Source of the DNA: Thecamonas trahens ATCC 50062
Lineage: Eukaryota > Apusozoa > Apusomonadida > Apusomonadidae
Assembly (NCBI RefSeq): GCF_000142905.1
Contig: NW_013657641.1
Span: 16,569 to 70,761, forward strand
Length of the DNA stretch: 54,193 nucleotides
Direction: 5' to 3'
Position numbers and translations under genes: made by a program. The notes under the pieces are model-generated. The model saw nothing but the letters and a program-made list of their open reading frames with translations. It was not told the origin of the DNA and searched no databases. Positions 9,705 to 20,500 of the stretch are shown piece by piece (the first letter of the stretch is position 1; the number at the start of each line of letters is the position of its first letter).

Positions 9705-10415
9705 CTTGACCTCTTCTCCCCTTCCCCCCTCGTCGTTTCCGTGACGAAGAGTGGTGCTCCCCGACTCTCTTCCAGCCCCCCCCTTCCCCCTTCCCTGCCT
9801 CTTGCCATACACCCATGCTTCTCTGCCAACGACTGTACTCGTTCCGTTTTGCCTCTTTGACGTCCGTTTTTTTTCTCACTCCAGAAAAACGGGTTGCTCA
9901 TACAACAAAAATTTCTCTCCCGGCAATGTCACGGTGGCTGCCACTCAAACCCTCTTCCGAACTCGTTTTAGGCCTTTTACGGTACGGAATGGAGAGTTGC
10001 GTCCATCGCACAAGCCGCGCTCTGCGACGCTTCACAGACGTCGCAACATCCATCAATCGCGGTAAAACAGTAGTACAATGTGTTAATGGTTGCTGTGGCC
10101 ACTGGTGGGCCACAACAGCCTCGGACGATGAGGGCGCGGCCGGACGGGGCGACGTCGGCCGTGGCCAGCGGAGGGTGCGTTTGAGGGCCTCGTACCGGTG
10201 GAGCGACATGAGCGGCGTCTGCACGTAGATCAAGTACTTTGTCCTCAACTTTAAGTAGATGTAGCGGTGCACGCCGTAGTTGGAGATCAAGCAGGAGAGC
10301 CCGGGGCTCCAGATGTGCGAGGCCAAAGTTGAGTCGCTGGTCTCCGCCTCGCGCACTCGCGCACACTCGGCGCACACTCCACCACACACATACACACACA
10401 ATCACACACTCGGGC
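9705..10415. other. Divergent intergenic region
   Basis: This separates the surface-protein gene (minus) from the small plus-strand gene at 10416. It is pyrimidine-rich on the plus strand just upstream of the surface gene (9715-9800), and carries a short CA-rich stretch (10379-10405) just before the ATG at 10416. Open frames on both strands between 9815 and 10401 have no recognisable domain. Confidence 0.5.
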
Positions 10416-10901
10416 ATGTCTCAGGGCGGCATCTCTGTGTATCAACGTGCGTCGGTGGTCGTAGACGGCGTTGCGTCGTCGCACGTTGCGCTCATCGCCG
10501 GCGAGTGGAAGGCCGTCGTCGGCGCCGACGCCACGGTGGCCTTTCCCACGGGCGCCGGCTCCGAGTCGGTCGGCGCGCTCGTTGCTGGTCTCTCATCGGC
10601 GCTCGAGGACCTCGATTTAAAGCTTGAGAGGCTCAACACGCTCTCCCACCCGGCCGCTGTGTTCAACTCTGTCGTGCTCAACTTCCCGGTCGGCGGGGGC
10701 TCGTCAACGACAAGCTCCGCCGTCCGCACCCACCGCTCCTCCGGATCGGTGCCGTGCGGCACCTCGCACGCCTCGCCCATGCTCCCAGACGTCCGTCACC
10801 GCGACGGCAACTCGGGCATCCTTCAGGCGGGCGTCTACCTGTCGGCCGCCATCACGTTCAGCCGCGCCTCCCACCTCAAGCCGCAGGCCAAGCATGCGTA
10901 A
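10416..10901 (+). CDS. Small hypothetical protein, 161 aa
   Basis: ATG 10416, stop 10899-10901. Codon use (GGC, GCC, CTC, GTC dominant) matches neighbouring genes. Residues 1-80 read as a compact alpha/beta domain: two beta strands (ISVYQRASVVVDG, HVALIAGEWKAVVGADATVAF), an amphipathic helix with LDLKLERL, and another strand (VFNSVVLNFPV). Residues 95-130 are Ser/His/Arg-rich and probably disordered, then a final strand AGVYLSAAITF. I do not recognise the family. A small chaperone-like or complex-subunit fold is only a guess. It converges on the LRR/ankyrin gene, with three bases between the stops. Confidence 0.5.
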   Translation: MSQGGISVYQRASVVVDGVASSHVALIAGEWKAVVGADATVAFPTGAGSESVGALVAGLSSALEDLDLKLERLNTLSHPAAVFNSVVLNFPVGGGSSTTSSAVRTHRSSGSVPCGTSHASPMLPDVRHRDGNSGILQAGVYLSAAITFSRASHLKPQAKHA

Positions 10902-10904
10902 GGG

Positions 10905-12545
10905 TCAGCTATCAAGCCGCGCTCTCGGTCGCGGTACAAGCGCCGCCATGGCCTCGAGCCTCGCTGTCAGCCGTGCGTAGTCGCTGCGGAGCGCAGCCAC
11001 GTCGGCTTCGGCCATCGCTAGCCGGTCTTGCGTCGCACGTAGCTCCGCTTGCGTCGCTGTCAACTCGCTCGCCTTGGCCGCCAGCGCCTCCTCAAGCGCC
11101 TCTACACGATCACCGTTCCCGTTCCTCAAGCTGACGTCGTGCCCGAGCACCTGACGCATGTGCGCCACAAACGGGGCCGGCAGCTCCGTTGCTCCGGTCA
11201 GCAGTGCGGTGAGCTCGTGCGAGGTCGCAAGTGCGTAAGCTCCCTCGCCTGCCGCGTTCATCGCCCATAGCTCGGCGCCGGCCGCCAGGAGCGCCATCAC
11301 CGTCGCCATCTGCCCTCCGCTCGCCGCAATGTGTAGCGGCCGCTGCCCGAGCACAGGCTCGAGCGCGTTGACGTTCGCCCCGGCTCGGATCAGCTCTCCC
11401 AGGTGCGCCGCAGAAAACCGCACCTCGCTCCCCGCCCGGAGCGAGACAAACAGTGCAAGCGTCGCCCGGTTGATCCCGCCCGCTACGTCCGCCGCCCCAT
11501 CGCCATGCGTCGCCAGCCACACGCGCATTGCTTGGACCACAGCTGGCGCCACAGAGCCCGGTGCCAGGGTATAGCTGTGCCGCCCGTCAGCCTCGACCTC
11601 AAACGGATCAAAGCCGCGGACCACAAGCGCGTCAACAAGCTCCTGCGACGACGACTTGCCCAGCCCGTCCGCTGCCCGCACAGGCGCGAGGATGTCCATC
11701 CCTGCCGCCCGCGCAAGACCCAGCGCCGTCGCCGGTAGCGCGCCCACTCGCCCGAGATGATGCACAAGGTGTGGCGCTCCCTTGGAGCATGCCAGCACCA
11801 TCGCCACGCTCTCTTGCGTCAGCGCCGGCGCGCTCCCTTGGCCCGCCCGCGCAACCTCGAGCGTCACCAGCGCATCCAGCCCCACACACCCCTCCAGACC
11901 CAGCACCTCCATCTGGGGACAGAGGCCCACCACCGCAGCCACCGCCGCATCGCTCACCTTGACGCACCCGTTCAGCTCGAGGTGCGCAAGGCCCGCAGCG
12001 CCCGCAGCGAGCGCAGCAACCCCGGCGTCGCCCACATCGCACCCGCTCACGTCCACCTCCACCAGCTCGCTACAGCTGCTGGCAAGCGCCACCAGCCCGG
12101 CGTCGCTCACACCCTTGGCCCGCGCCAGCTTGACCCTCATCAGCCTCGGGCAACCAGCGGCGAGCGCTGAGAGCGCTCGGTCGGTCACCAGGCTCGTCTG
12201 CGACAGATCGATGTACGCCAAGAGCGGACATGCCCGAGCAATGGCAATGATCGAGTCGTCGCTCACGCAGCTACCCTTCAAATCAATGGACTGCAGCTCA
12301 TCCCCGTACCCATCCACCACGTCCACCACATCGTCATCCACCCCTGCATGCGCCACAAACGTTACAGAGCTCACCACTGCTGCCCCCTGCATCGCTCGTC
12401 CTCGCTCCAGCACCGTCCGCGGATCAAAGCCAAGTCCTCCTCCACCACGCCCGCCGCCATCGTCATCAAAGCCTCCCAAGCCACGAACTCGTTCCCGTCC
12501 ACCAGCCCATACGCCCAGATCAACGTGCGCTCCGCCTGCGTCCAT
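10905..12545 (-). CDS. LRR - ankyrin - coiled-coil protein
   Basis: 546 residues from ATG 12543-12545. In-frame sequence upstream is encoded by a GT/CA microsatellite and is unlikely to be translated. After a Gly-rich leader there are about six cysteine-containing (AMN1/F-box type) leucine-rich repeats at ~11850-12310, of the form L..ID L....SDD.I.AIA..CP.L. A helical middle follows (~11420-11800), then two ankyrin units (~11200-11400: LIRAGANVNALE, RPLHIAASGGQMATVMALLAAGAEL), and a C-terminal heptad coiled coil (~10920-11100, LEEALAAKASELTATQAELRA). There is no F-box, signal peptide or membrane helix, so it is probably a cytosolic adaptor. Its LRR type is the same as that of the neighbouring kinase-E3 gene, which may point to local duplication of repeat modules. 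Confidence 0.8.
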   Translation of the reverse strand: MDAGGAHVDLGVWAGGRERVRGLGGFDDDGGGRGGGGLGFDPRTVLERGRAMQGAAVVSSVTFVAHAGVDDDVVDVVDGYGDELQSIDLKGSCVSDDSIIAIARACPLLAYIDLSQTSLVTDRALSALAAGCPRLMRVKLARAKGVSDAGLVALASSCSELVEVDVSGCDVGDAGVAALAAGAAGLAHLELNGCVKVSDAAVAAVVGLCPQMEVLGLEGCVGLDALVTLEVARAGQGSAPALTQESVAMVLACSKGAPHLVHHLGRVGALPATALGLARAAGMDILAPVRAADGLGKSSSQELVDALVVRGFDPFEVEADGRHSYTLAPGSVAPAVVQAMRVWLATHGDGAADVAGGINRATLALFVSLRAGSEVRFSAAHLGELIRAGANVNALEPVLGQRPLHIAASGGQMATVMALLAAGAELWAMNAAGEGAYALATSHELTALLTGATELPAPFVAHMRQVLGHDVSLRNGNGDRVEALEEALAAKASELTATQAELRATQDRLAMAEADVAALRSDYARLTARLEAMAALVPRPRARLDS

Positions 12546-12683
12546 AATCAAGGCAGCCGTGGTTGGGGAAATAAAAAAAATAGATTCCACGCAAGCAACG
12601 AGAGTGCGAAAGTAAGAGAGAGGGAGGAGAGAGGTACCACAACCGGGAGCTAGTTGAGAGGTGCCTTGCTGGCCGGTGCGAGT

Positions 12684-12716
12684 CGTGTGTGTGTGTGTGT
12701 GTGTGAGTGTGTGTGG
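12684..12716. repeat. (GT)n microsatellite
   Basis: About 16 GT units with one GA interruption, in the 5' region of the minus-strand LRR/ankyrin gene. Confidence 0.95.
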
Positions 12717-12832
12717 GACGGGGCTGAGCGCACTTTGCTGCCTCACTCGCTTCGCGCTCATATTGACACGCGCCACGGGCCAATGTTCTTGGCTGCCTCA
12801 TATTGGTGCACCGCCGTTGACTGTCGTCATGT

Positions 12833-12872
12833 GGTCATCAACTGGTCATCAACTGGTCATCAACTGGTCACC
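12833..12872. repeat. 11-bp tandem repeat, ~3.5 copies
   Basis: The unit ctggtcatcaa is repeated without mismatch about three and a half times, in the intergenic region between the two divergent LRR genes. Confidence 0.95.
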
Positions 12873-13162
12873 GCCAACCTCCCCCCTCCCCCCTCCCATC
12901 GCCCCAACCACCGCCACCACTGCCACAAACCGCATCAACCCCATTCCTCCCACCACATCTCACATCTCCCAACCCACCTCCCCACCCCCCCTACCCCTCC
13001 CCACCCCACCACCACACCGCACCACCGCACCAAAAAATATTTTTCAACTTTCACTTACCTACACGTACCCCCCTCCTCACCCGCTCCCCCCCCCTCCCCC
13101 CCCCTCCCCCCCCCCCACCGCACCCCCACCTCCCACACACACAACACCCCTCTTCATGATTC

Positions 13163-16100
13163 ATGACCACCCTCCACTTACCGCCCGAGTGGCGGAGTGA
13201 CCAAGTCGAAGAGGCACTCGCACATGCCACCCGCCTCACCGCCATCAGCCTCGAAACGATCGACGGCGGCCGAGCCGCACTTCCGCTCCTCCCAGCATCA
13301 GGCCTCGCTACCCTTCTGGACTCGGCCGATCTCTCTGCGCTCACCTCGTTGCATCTGGCTCGCTACCGATCGCTTCATCGCGCTTCGCTGGCAGCTATAT
13401 TGGCCAACCTTCCCGCCCTTACAGACCTTAGTCTCTCGGCGGCCACAGGCCTCGTCGCTGGCGATCTGGCCGCTCTCGCCACCTCCCGTTGCCTCCCGTC
13501 CAAGCTGAGCTCGCTGTCGTTGGCAGAGACCGACCTCGCATCGGGCAACGATGTGGCGGCGCTTCTGATCCATGCTCCGCAGCTGACTGCCTTGGATCTC
13601 GCCGCCTCCAACGCCGACGACGACGCGCTAAGATCCATCGCCGCTGCCGCACCCCACAACCTCGCCACCCTCGTCCTCGACCACACCGCAGTCACCGATC
13701 GTGGCCTTGACCTGCTCCTCGCATCTTCAGACGATCTCGCGACCCTCACGTCCATCTCTGTCTCTGGCTGCGTCCGCCTCTCGCTTGCCCTCGTCGCCCA
13801 CATCGCTCCGGTCACTGTCGCTCGCGCCGCCAACGAGCTCGTTCCGCCCTTCCTCCCTGCCCTTGGCGACGATCTCACCGCCGCAACATCCTCTCAGCGC
13901 ACACGCGCGCTCTCGGCGCTTGCATCGGTCTCGGCCATTCTCGCAGATATGACTACAGCTGTAGGCAACCTTGCTGCCGCTCTTGCTGCCCCGCTCCCGT
14001 CCGCAGATATCGACGCCGCCGCCGCCGCCCATCCGGACCTCTGCGCCTACTTTGCCGCCGCCGCACGGGCCACCCCGCTTGGTGTCGCCGCCGACAACGC
14101 CGCGCGTTCTGCATCGCAAGCCTCTCGTGAATTTGACGCCTCTGCCGCTGTACTCGCCTCCCGCATGGCCTCGGCTGACCTCTCCGATCACACCGCGGTC
14201 CGCGACGCGCTCAACGCGCTCAACGCATCTGACGGCGCGAACCTCGCCACCGCGCGCAGCTCTGCCCTCGCTCTTGCCGCATCAACCTCGGCAGATGCGC
14301 TTGTCACCGCCGATGCCGAGCTCAGCGCTCTTACCGCCGCTCACCACGCCGCTTCCCGACTGGACTTTCCCCGCATCGTCCGGCGCATCGCGCCTTCCTC
14401 AAAGCCCACGACGAGTGCCTCGCCGCCGTACACGACGAGAGCCTCCTCCGCCCGGTCGCCGCCACCCTCGACGCACTCGATGCCGCCCGCGCTGCACTCG
14501 ATGATGCCACATCTGCCGCTGCCGCCAGTCACACCGGGCTCGCCCGCCTCGCTACAGCCGCATCCGCCGTCTTGCACTCGCCCTCGCCCCACCCTCCGAT
14601 CGCCGACTACGCACTCCGCGCCGCCGCTCGCGACGATGTCGCCGCCAGCCATCGCCACTGCGCTGCCCTGATCAAGCTCGAGACCGAGCTGCTCGCCGCA
14701 AGCACCTCCGCAACTAGCCTACAGCGTGAGCAGTGGGAGCTTGAGGACGTCATTGACGAGGCCTCGGCTGCCATCGCCGCTCTTGGCAAGAAAGCCCGTC
14801 GCTCGGGCAAGCCCATCCCGCCCGCCGCTCTCGTCGCCCCCACTGCCCGCCTCGATGACGCTGCCGCCCGACTCGAAGAAATCAATCAGCACCTGGCTCA
14901 CTCTCGAGCCGTGCTCGCCGCGCCCGACGCCGCCGCGCTCTTCCCGGACCTCGTCGCCCGCTCTGCCCAGCCATCGTTCCTCTGCCAGCTCCTCGCCACC
15001 ACATCGGTCGTCGCCGCCGGCGCGCTGTCTGACTACGAGCCCGAGCCGATTGAGGTGCTCCTCTGCCAGGGCGATGCTCAGACAATCAAGTACGAGGTCA
15101 AGGTTATGGCTCGAGCTGGAGCCAGCCACGATCTCATCGTACTCAAGTCGGTCTCGCTCGCATCGTCGCACCTCCGTGATGACCTCCTCGCCCGCCTCCG
15201 TGCCGAGGCCACCACCACCGCAGCCTTTGACCACCCGCACATTGTCCGCATCAACAGAGTCTTTGAAGCCGCCTCCTCCATCCATATCGAGATGCCGTAC
15301 TATCCAGGCGGTAACCTCGCTCGATGGCTGGCCCATCGCCCGCCCGGCCCGCCGGGCCTCCCGCTGCTTCGCATCTTCCGGCAGATCGCCTCGGCGCTGA
15401 CCGCCGCCCACGCCGCAGGCATTGTCCATCGTGACGTCAAGCCGGCCAACGTCTTTGTCGCCGATCCGAACGCACCTCACGTCGTCCTTGGGGACTTTGG
15501 CATCGCCAAAGCCGTCGATGCCACCACCACTACCGTCTCATCGGCTTCGACTGCCTCGGCCTCCTCGCTGGCCTTTGGCACCGCCCACTACGCCGCGCCC
15601 GAGGCCACTTCGTCCACCTGGGCCCATCTCACACATCGCTTTGCCGTCGACGTTTACTCGCTTGGCATCATCATGCTCGAGACCATCAGCGGCAAGCAGC
15701 TCTCCCTCGCATCGCGCCCCGCATCGGCCGCCGCCGCCGTCGCAGCACTCGGTCCCGCCGTCGCCGACGCGCCGCTCATGGCCCAGCTCGCCCCCACCGT
15801 CGCCGCCATGCTCGACACCAATCCCGCCGCCCGCCCGCCCATCACAGCCGTCCTCGCCCTCCTCGATGAGCTCATCCCACAGGCTCAGGCCCTCGCCTCG
15901 CTCCGCACCCGCACATCCTCTCGCCTCCATGCCCTCCACAGCCTCCGCCGCAACATCCATCACGCCCGCGCAGCCATCGGTCTTGCCCCGGTCGTCTGGC
16001 CCGTTCCTGACCCGGCTGTACACTCGGCCACTCTCTTCAGCTTCCTTTCCGCCGCTCCCGCTTCGCTCCTCGCCGCCCGCGTCCAGGCTGTCCATCTTAC

Positions 16101-17492
16101 CACACTCGATGAGACCGCCGCTACCCTTGCCGCCGCCATCGTCGCCCATCCCACGGCCCACGGCCTCGTCACAAGCGCTGATGGTGGCTTGCTCCCACAA
16201 GATCCCGACTCGGCACACGGCCTCGGCGTCTTCATCGGCAAGTGCCTCCTCGAGGGCGTCCACCTCCCCATCCCGCTCGCCCCGTGCGTCTACTATGCCC
16301 TCCTCGCCGATCCGACCCCAGACTCGCCCTCTGTACTGGATGCGCTCCACACCGGCTTTCTCGCCGGCATCGGGCCCGATCTCCACCCGCTCGTCGCTCT
16401 TCTTGCCCCCGACGACCTCCGCCTCACCATCCTGGCTCCGGTGTCTGTTGACCGTCCTCGTCTCCTTGCCGCGCTCTCATGGGAGCCTCCGTCCGCCGCT
16501 GACGATCCGGCCGCCGCCGCCGCCGCTCGCCGCTCCTTCATCGCCCTCGTCACAGACCTCGATGAGCTCTCCCTGCATCTCTTGGTTGTCCGCGTCTTTG
16601 GCGTCGCCGCCCTCGAGTCCCGCGCCTTTCCGCAGGCCATCGTCAGCTTTGGGGCGGTGCCGTCCGCTTTGATCGCGGCCGTGTCGTCGTCCCACACCTC
16701 CTCACCGAGCCCGCGCTCTTTTCCGCCACCGTCCTCGCCGCACTCGGCCTCGAGGCGCCTATGTCTGAGTGCAGCGCCTGCGGCGAAGCCTTTCGCGCCG
16801 ACGAGGGCATCTCGTGCGCCGCGAGTGATCCTACCCGCGCCCACTTTGTATGCAACGCCTGCTTCGCCGCCTTTGTCGCCGCCTCGCTCACTTTTGACAA
16901 CATCGGCAACTTCCGCGACGCCGGATCGCTCATCGCCTGTCCCGAGAAGCCTGCCGGCTGCGCCTCGCCGCCGTTCTCCCTCAACGATGTCTCACGCCAC
17001 GCGCCGGCCCACTTTCCCGCCCTTCTCGCTCTCCGCGATGAGCTGTTCCAGGGCCAGCTCGAGGGCGAGCTGGAGGAGCGCATGCGCCGCGAGATCAAGC
17101 TTGCCCTCGCCCAGAACGCCTTTGAGCGCGACGTCCACAACATCGTCGGCCACGTCCATGAGGCCATTCTCACCCTCCGCTGCCCGCGATGCGCTGCGGC
17201 CTTCTTTGACTTTACCGGCTGCGCAGCCCTTGTCTGCACCCAGTGCAACGCCGCCTTCTGCGCCCTCTGCCTGGCAGACTGCGGCGACGATGCCCACACT
17301 CACGTCCTCCATTGCTCCCTCAATCCGTCCGAGGATTACTACGTCTCTAACGACACGTATCAGGACATACAGCGCGCCCGTCGCCAGCTCGCCCTCCGCC
17401 AGTACCTCGCCTCCTTGGACGCTGATCTGGCCGCAGCCGTCACCGCACGCTGTGCCCAGGACTGTGCCGACCTCGGCATCGTCATCGCCTAG
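13163..17492 (+). CDS. LRR - coiled-coil - Ser/Thr kinase - HECT-like - RING/IBR protein (two frame breaks)
   Basis: ATG 13163. Leucine-rich repeats occupy ~13250-13800, followed by an Ala-rich helical/coiled region (~13860-15020). A complete kinase follows (~15050-15880) with VLK, HRDVKPANV, DFGIAK, an APE, and a VDVYSLGIIMLE helix F. Next is a HECT-like stretch (~15990-16755: PDS...FIGKCLLEGVHLP, then a C-lobe), and a Cys-rich RING/IBR-type end (~16767-17320: CSACGEAF, LRCPRCAAAFFDFTGCAAL, FCALCLADCGDDAHTH). The frame moves once at the CCCC run 14369-14372 and once at the GGGG run 16651-16654. One extra base at each gives an uninterrupted 1443-residue product, and both joins fall inside readable helices or strands. 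The HECT C-lobe has no Cys where the catalytic one is expected (VVVPHLLTEPAL), so any ligase activity would sit in the RING/IBR part. Two or three separate genes are less likely, because the spliced frames lack their own starts. Confidence 0.7.
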
Positions 17493-17511
17493 TTGTTATC
17501 AAAGCCTACAC

Positions 17512-20500
17512 CTACACCAGACTCTCCATCTCGACATCCACTGCTGTGCCATCCACAAACCCACGCAGTGCCGCCGCCGCCTCGGCAGGCAGATCCGGGA
17601 GCTCGCGCACGAGGTACGCCGCCACCTGCGCCTGTCGCTCGGCCTCGGCAGAGTACCCGCCGCTGCGGCGCGCGCTGGCAATCTGCCGCACATCGCCCAC
17701 CACGCCCAACCCCCCGACCACCACAAGCACCACCAGCGCAAGAACAAGCCCCACAAACATGACCTCCGAGTCCGAGTTGTGCCGCTCCGCGTACGATCCT
17801 GAGCCCAGAAGGACAACGCAGACAAGAACGAGATTGAGCCGGAACTCGAGCTTGTTGTACAACGGAAAGTAGTACGGCTGGTGCGCACGGACCGCCACAG
17901 CAGCTGTGAGTAGCACCACAAGCAGGAGCGCAATCTGCGCCAGCTGGTACTCGGTGAGGAACACACCCGCAAGCACAATCGCCAGCCGCTTACCGAGCTC
18001 GGCCACCCCGGTCCAGTAGTACGGCAACCGGTACAGCCGGTACAGCGCCCCGTATCGCGCGAGTGTCTCCGTCACAAGCAAGTTCTGTCGCTGCCGGGCG
18101 AGTGCAGCCACAAAGTAGCCTGGCACGCCGAACACGTAAACGCACACAAACACCATCCCAAAAGGCGCCACCTGCCACCACCGCCCGTCAAAGCACGCCA
18201 CTCCGGGATCGCTGTCCACCACCCACTCGCCATCGGGCAGCTGCGCGCAGTCGAAGATCACAAGCGCCGCCCGCGCCACGGGGATGTAGAGCAACGGCGC
18301 AAACGAAAACAGCACGCCGTCGACCATCGCGCCGACGCCGAGCGTCGCCAGCTGAGCCCGCCAAATCGCTACCCGCCCGATCGCAAGCCCCAGCAGCGCC
18401 ATTCCCAGCGCAAGGAGCGGGACGCAAACAGACGCCACGTACTTGGCGTGGAACGACGTCAGTGCGCACTCGCTGGCAAACACGTTGGCGTCCACGTTGA
18501 AAATCGTAAACCACGAGAGCACTGCCCGCGACCTCGCCGTCCATCCAAGCTGCGCCTCGCCGAGGAGCGCAAGCACCTGCAGTGCCACAAGAACCATCGA
18601 CGCAGACGGCGGCACAAGCCGCTGTCGCAGCACGTTCTCCTTGCCCGTCGTCAGCCGCCGCTTGATCATCAGCCCAACTCCCAGCCCGGCCATCAGCCCG
18701 GCCACCACCGCCGCAGTCACCGCTCCGGCCATAAGGCCCACAGACACACCAGGGCACTTGCGGCATCGCAGCGAGCTGTCCGAGTAGAACCCATCCACAC
18801 ATTCGTTGCACATAAACCCCGTGTGGCCGCGCGTGCACCTGCTTGCTCCCGCGCACGCCTCGGGCCGCCGACATCGCGCAAACCCTGTCGCGTTGCCCAC
18901 AGCAAAGAATCCCGGTGCCGCCACGGGCGGACCTCGCCCGAGCGCACACACTGCGCCCTCGGGACATGGCCCACACGCCACAAGGTAGCTCTCCCCAAGC
19001 GCACTGCTCGAGGGATCCATCGTGAACCCGGCTCCGCACACGCAGTACGGGAAGAAAGAGCCGGGCGTCGCCGCGTCCACAGAGTTCGCTCCGCATGGCA
19101 CAAGATCGCGGCACGCTGCAAACGACCGCTCGGCAGAGTACTCGTTCGCTGCGCATGCCTCGCACGTCAGCGCATCCTCCACGCCCGCCGCACTCCCGCC
19201 ACCCCATCCGTCGCCGCAAGCCACAACTTGTGATGTCCCCGTCGCGCTCCTCACCCGCGCTCCGCTGCCTCCGCTCGCCTGAACCACCGCGTACGTCCAC
19301 TCTACTCCGCGCAGCGTCGCCTCACTCCCGGCCTGCACAAACAGCGGCACTCCGCGGACAATCGCCGGGTGGCTCGCCAAGTTGGTGTTCTCCGCATCGC
19401 CGCCGAGCACCAATCCGTCACCCGCAAACTCGGCAGTCACTGCTACGTTGACGTACGTCACGTTGCGTCCAGCCCCGTCGCGGCCCACAATCTCGGCTGT
19501 CAGCGACTGCCCGGCCATCACCTCGGCCGCTGGCGCCGCAGACACCAAAAGCTCAACGACCGGTCCGTCAACAGCCACCGCACCGCTGGCATCGCTTGCC
19601 ACTGTCACCCATGCCTCACGTCCACAGCTAAAGCCCGTCGATGACGATCCCAGCCTGCCGCCACGCCCGGCCTTGTTGCCGCTTGCCACCGTCCTCGCCC
19701 CGCTCACAGTAACTCGTCCGCCGCACGCGCCCAGCCCGCCGCCGTAGCTGCTGGCCTGGTTCCGCACCAGCGTCACATCGGTCATCGCCACCACAACCTC
19801 TGCGCCCCCCGCCCCATCTAGCGTCGGAAAGTCAACCACGGTGCCGGCGCTGATCCCGACCCCGGCGGTCGCCGCAAGCACCGCAAGCCCGCCACCAAAC
19901 TGCGCTGAATTGTCCTCGATCGCGCAACTAGCCAGCGACACGCTCCCAGCGCTACTGGCAAACACTCCACCACCGGCTCCGCGCTCCGCCCTGTTCTTCT
20001 GAAACAACACTTGCTCGCCCGTCATCGTCGCCGTTTCGCCGACATACACCCCGCCGCCCGAGTCAAAACTCGCCGTGCACCCAACAATCGCACTCTGCCG
20101 CACCGTCACCAGCGCCCCCGCTTCGGCCGCCAGCCCTCCGCCGCGCCTCGCGCTGCAAAGAGTGATCTCGGTCTGCTCGAGGACCACACTGGCTCCGCCG
20201 CCGCGCGCCACGATCGCTCCGCCGGTCACCGCCGCGCTGCACCCGCGGAACGCCGAGTCACTTGCAGTTAGCGTGCCACCGTTCAGTACCGCCACCGCAC
20301 CGCCAACGCCGAGATCCAGCGTCGTCGTCCCGACCACCGGCTCGACCACGCTGGCGTTAGCTACTGTCACGTTGGCAAGCGCCAATATCCCGTCCGCGTC
20401 AACACGTAGGCCCGGTGCGCCAAACAGGACGCCCCTCGCCACACCCAACCCGTTGACATCCACCGAGTCAAGCGTTAGCTGCCCACCAGAGTCCACGACA

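Larger units (their letters stand above)
12546..13162. other. Divergent promoter region with microsatellites
   Basis: The 617 bases between two divergent LRR genes contain a GT run (12684-12716), an 11-bp tandem repeat (12833-12872) and, next to the plus-strand start, a C-dominated plus strand (12880-13145) including near-pure C tracts at ~13085-13117. No gene is seen. Confidence 0.7.

Noticed and set aside
9815-10401. Overlapping open frames on both strands (137 and 167 aa)
   Set aside because: Mixed codon use, part of the minus frame runs through a CA repeat, and no domain is recognisable. A small real gene cannot be fully excluded.
15538-16386. Minus-strand 282-aa frame under the kinase/HECT-like gene
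   Set aside because: Gly/Glu/Asp-rich composition is the usual antisense of GC3-rich codons, and the plus strand carries clear kinase motifs.
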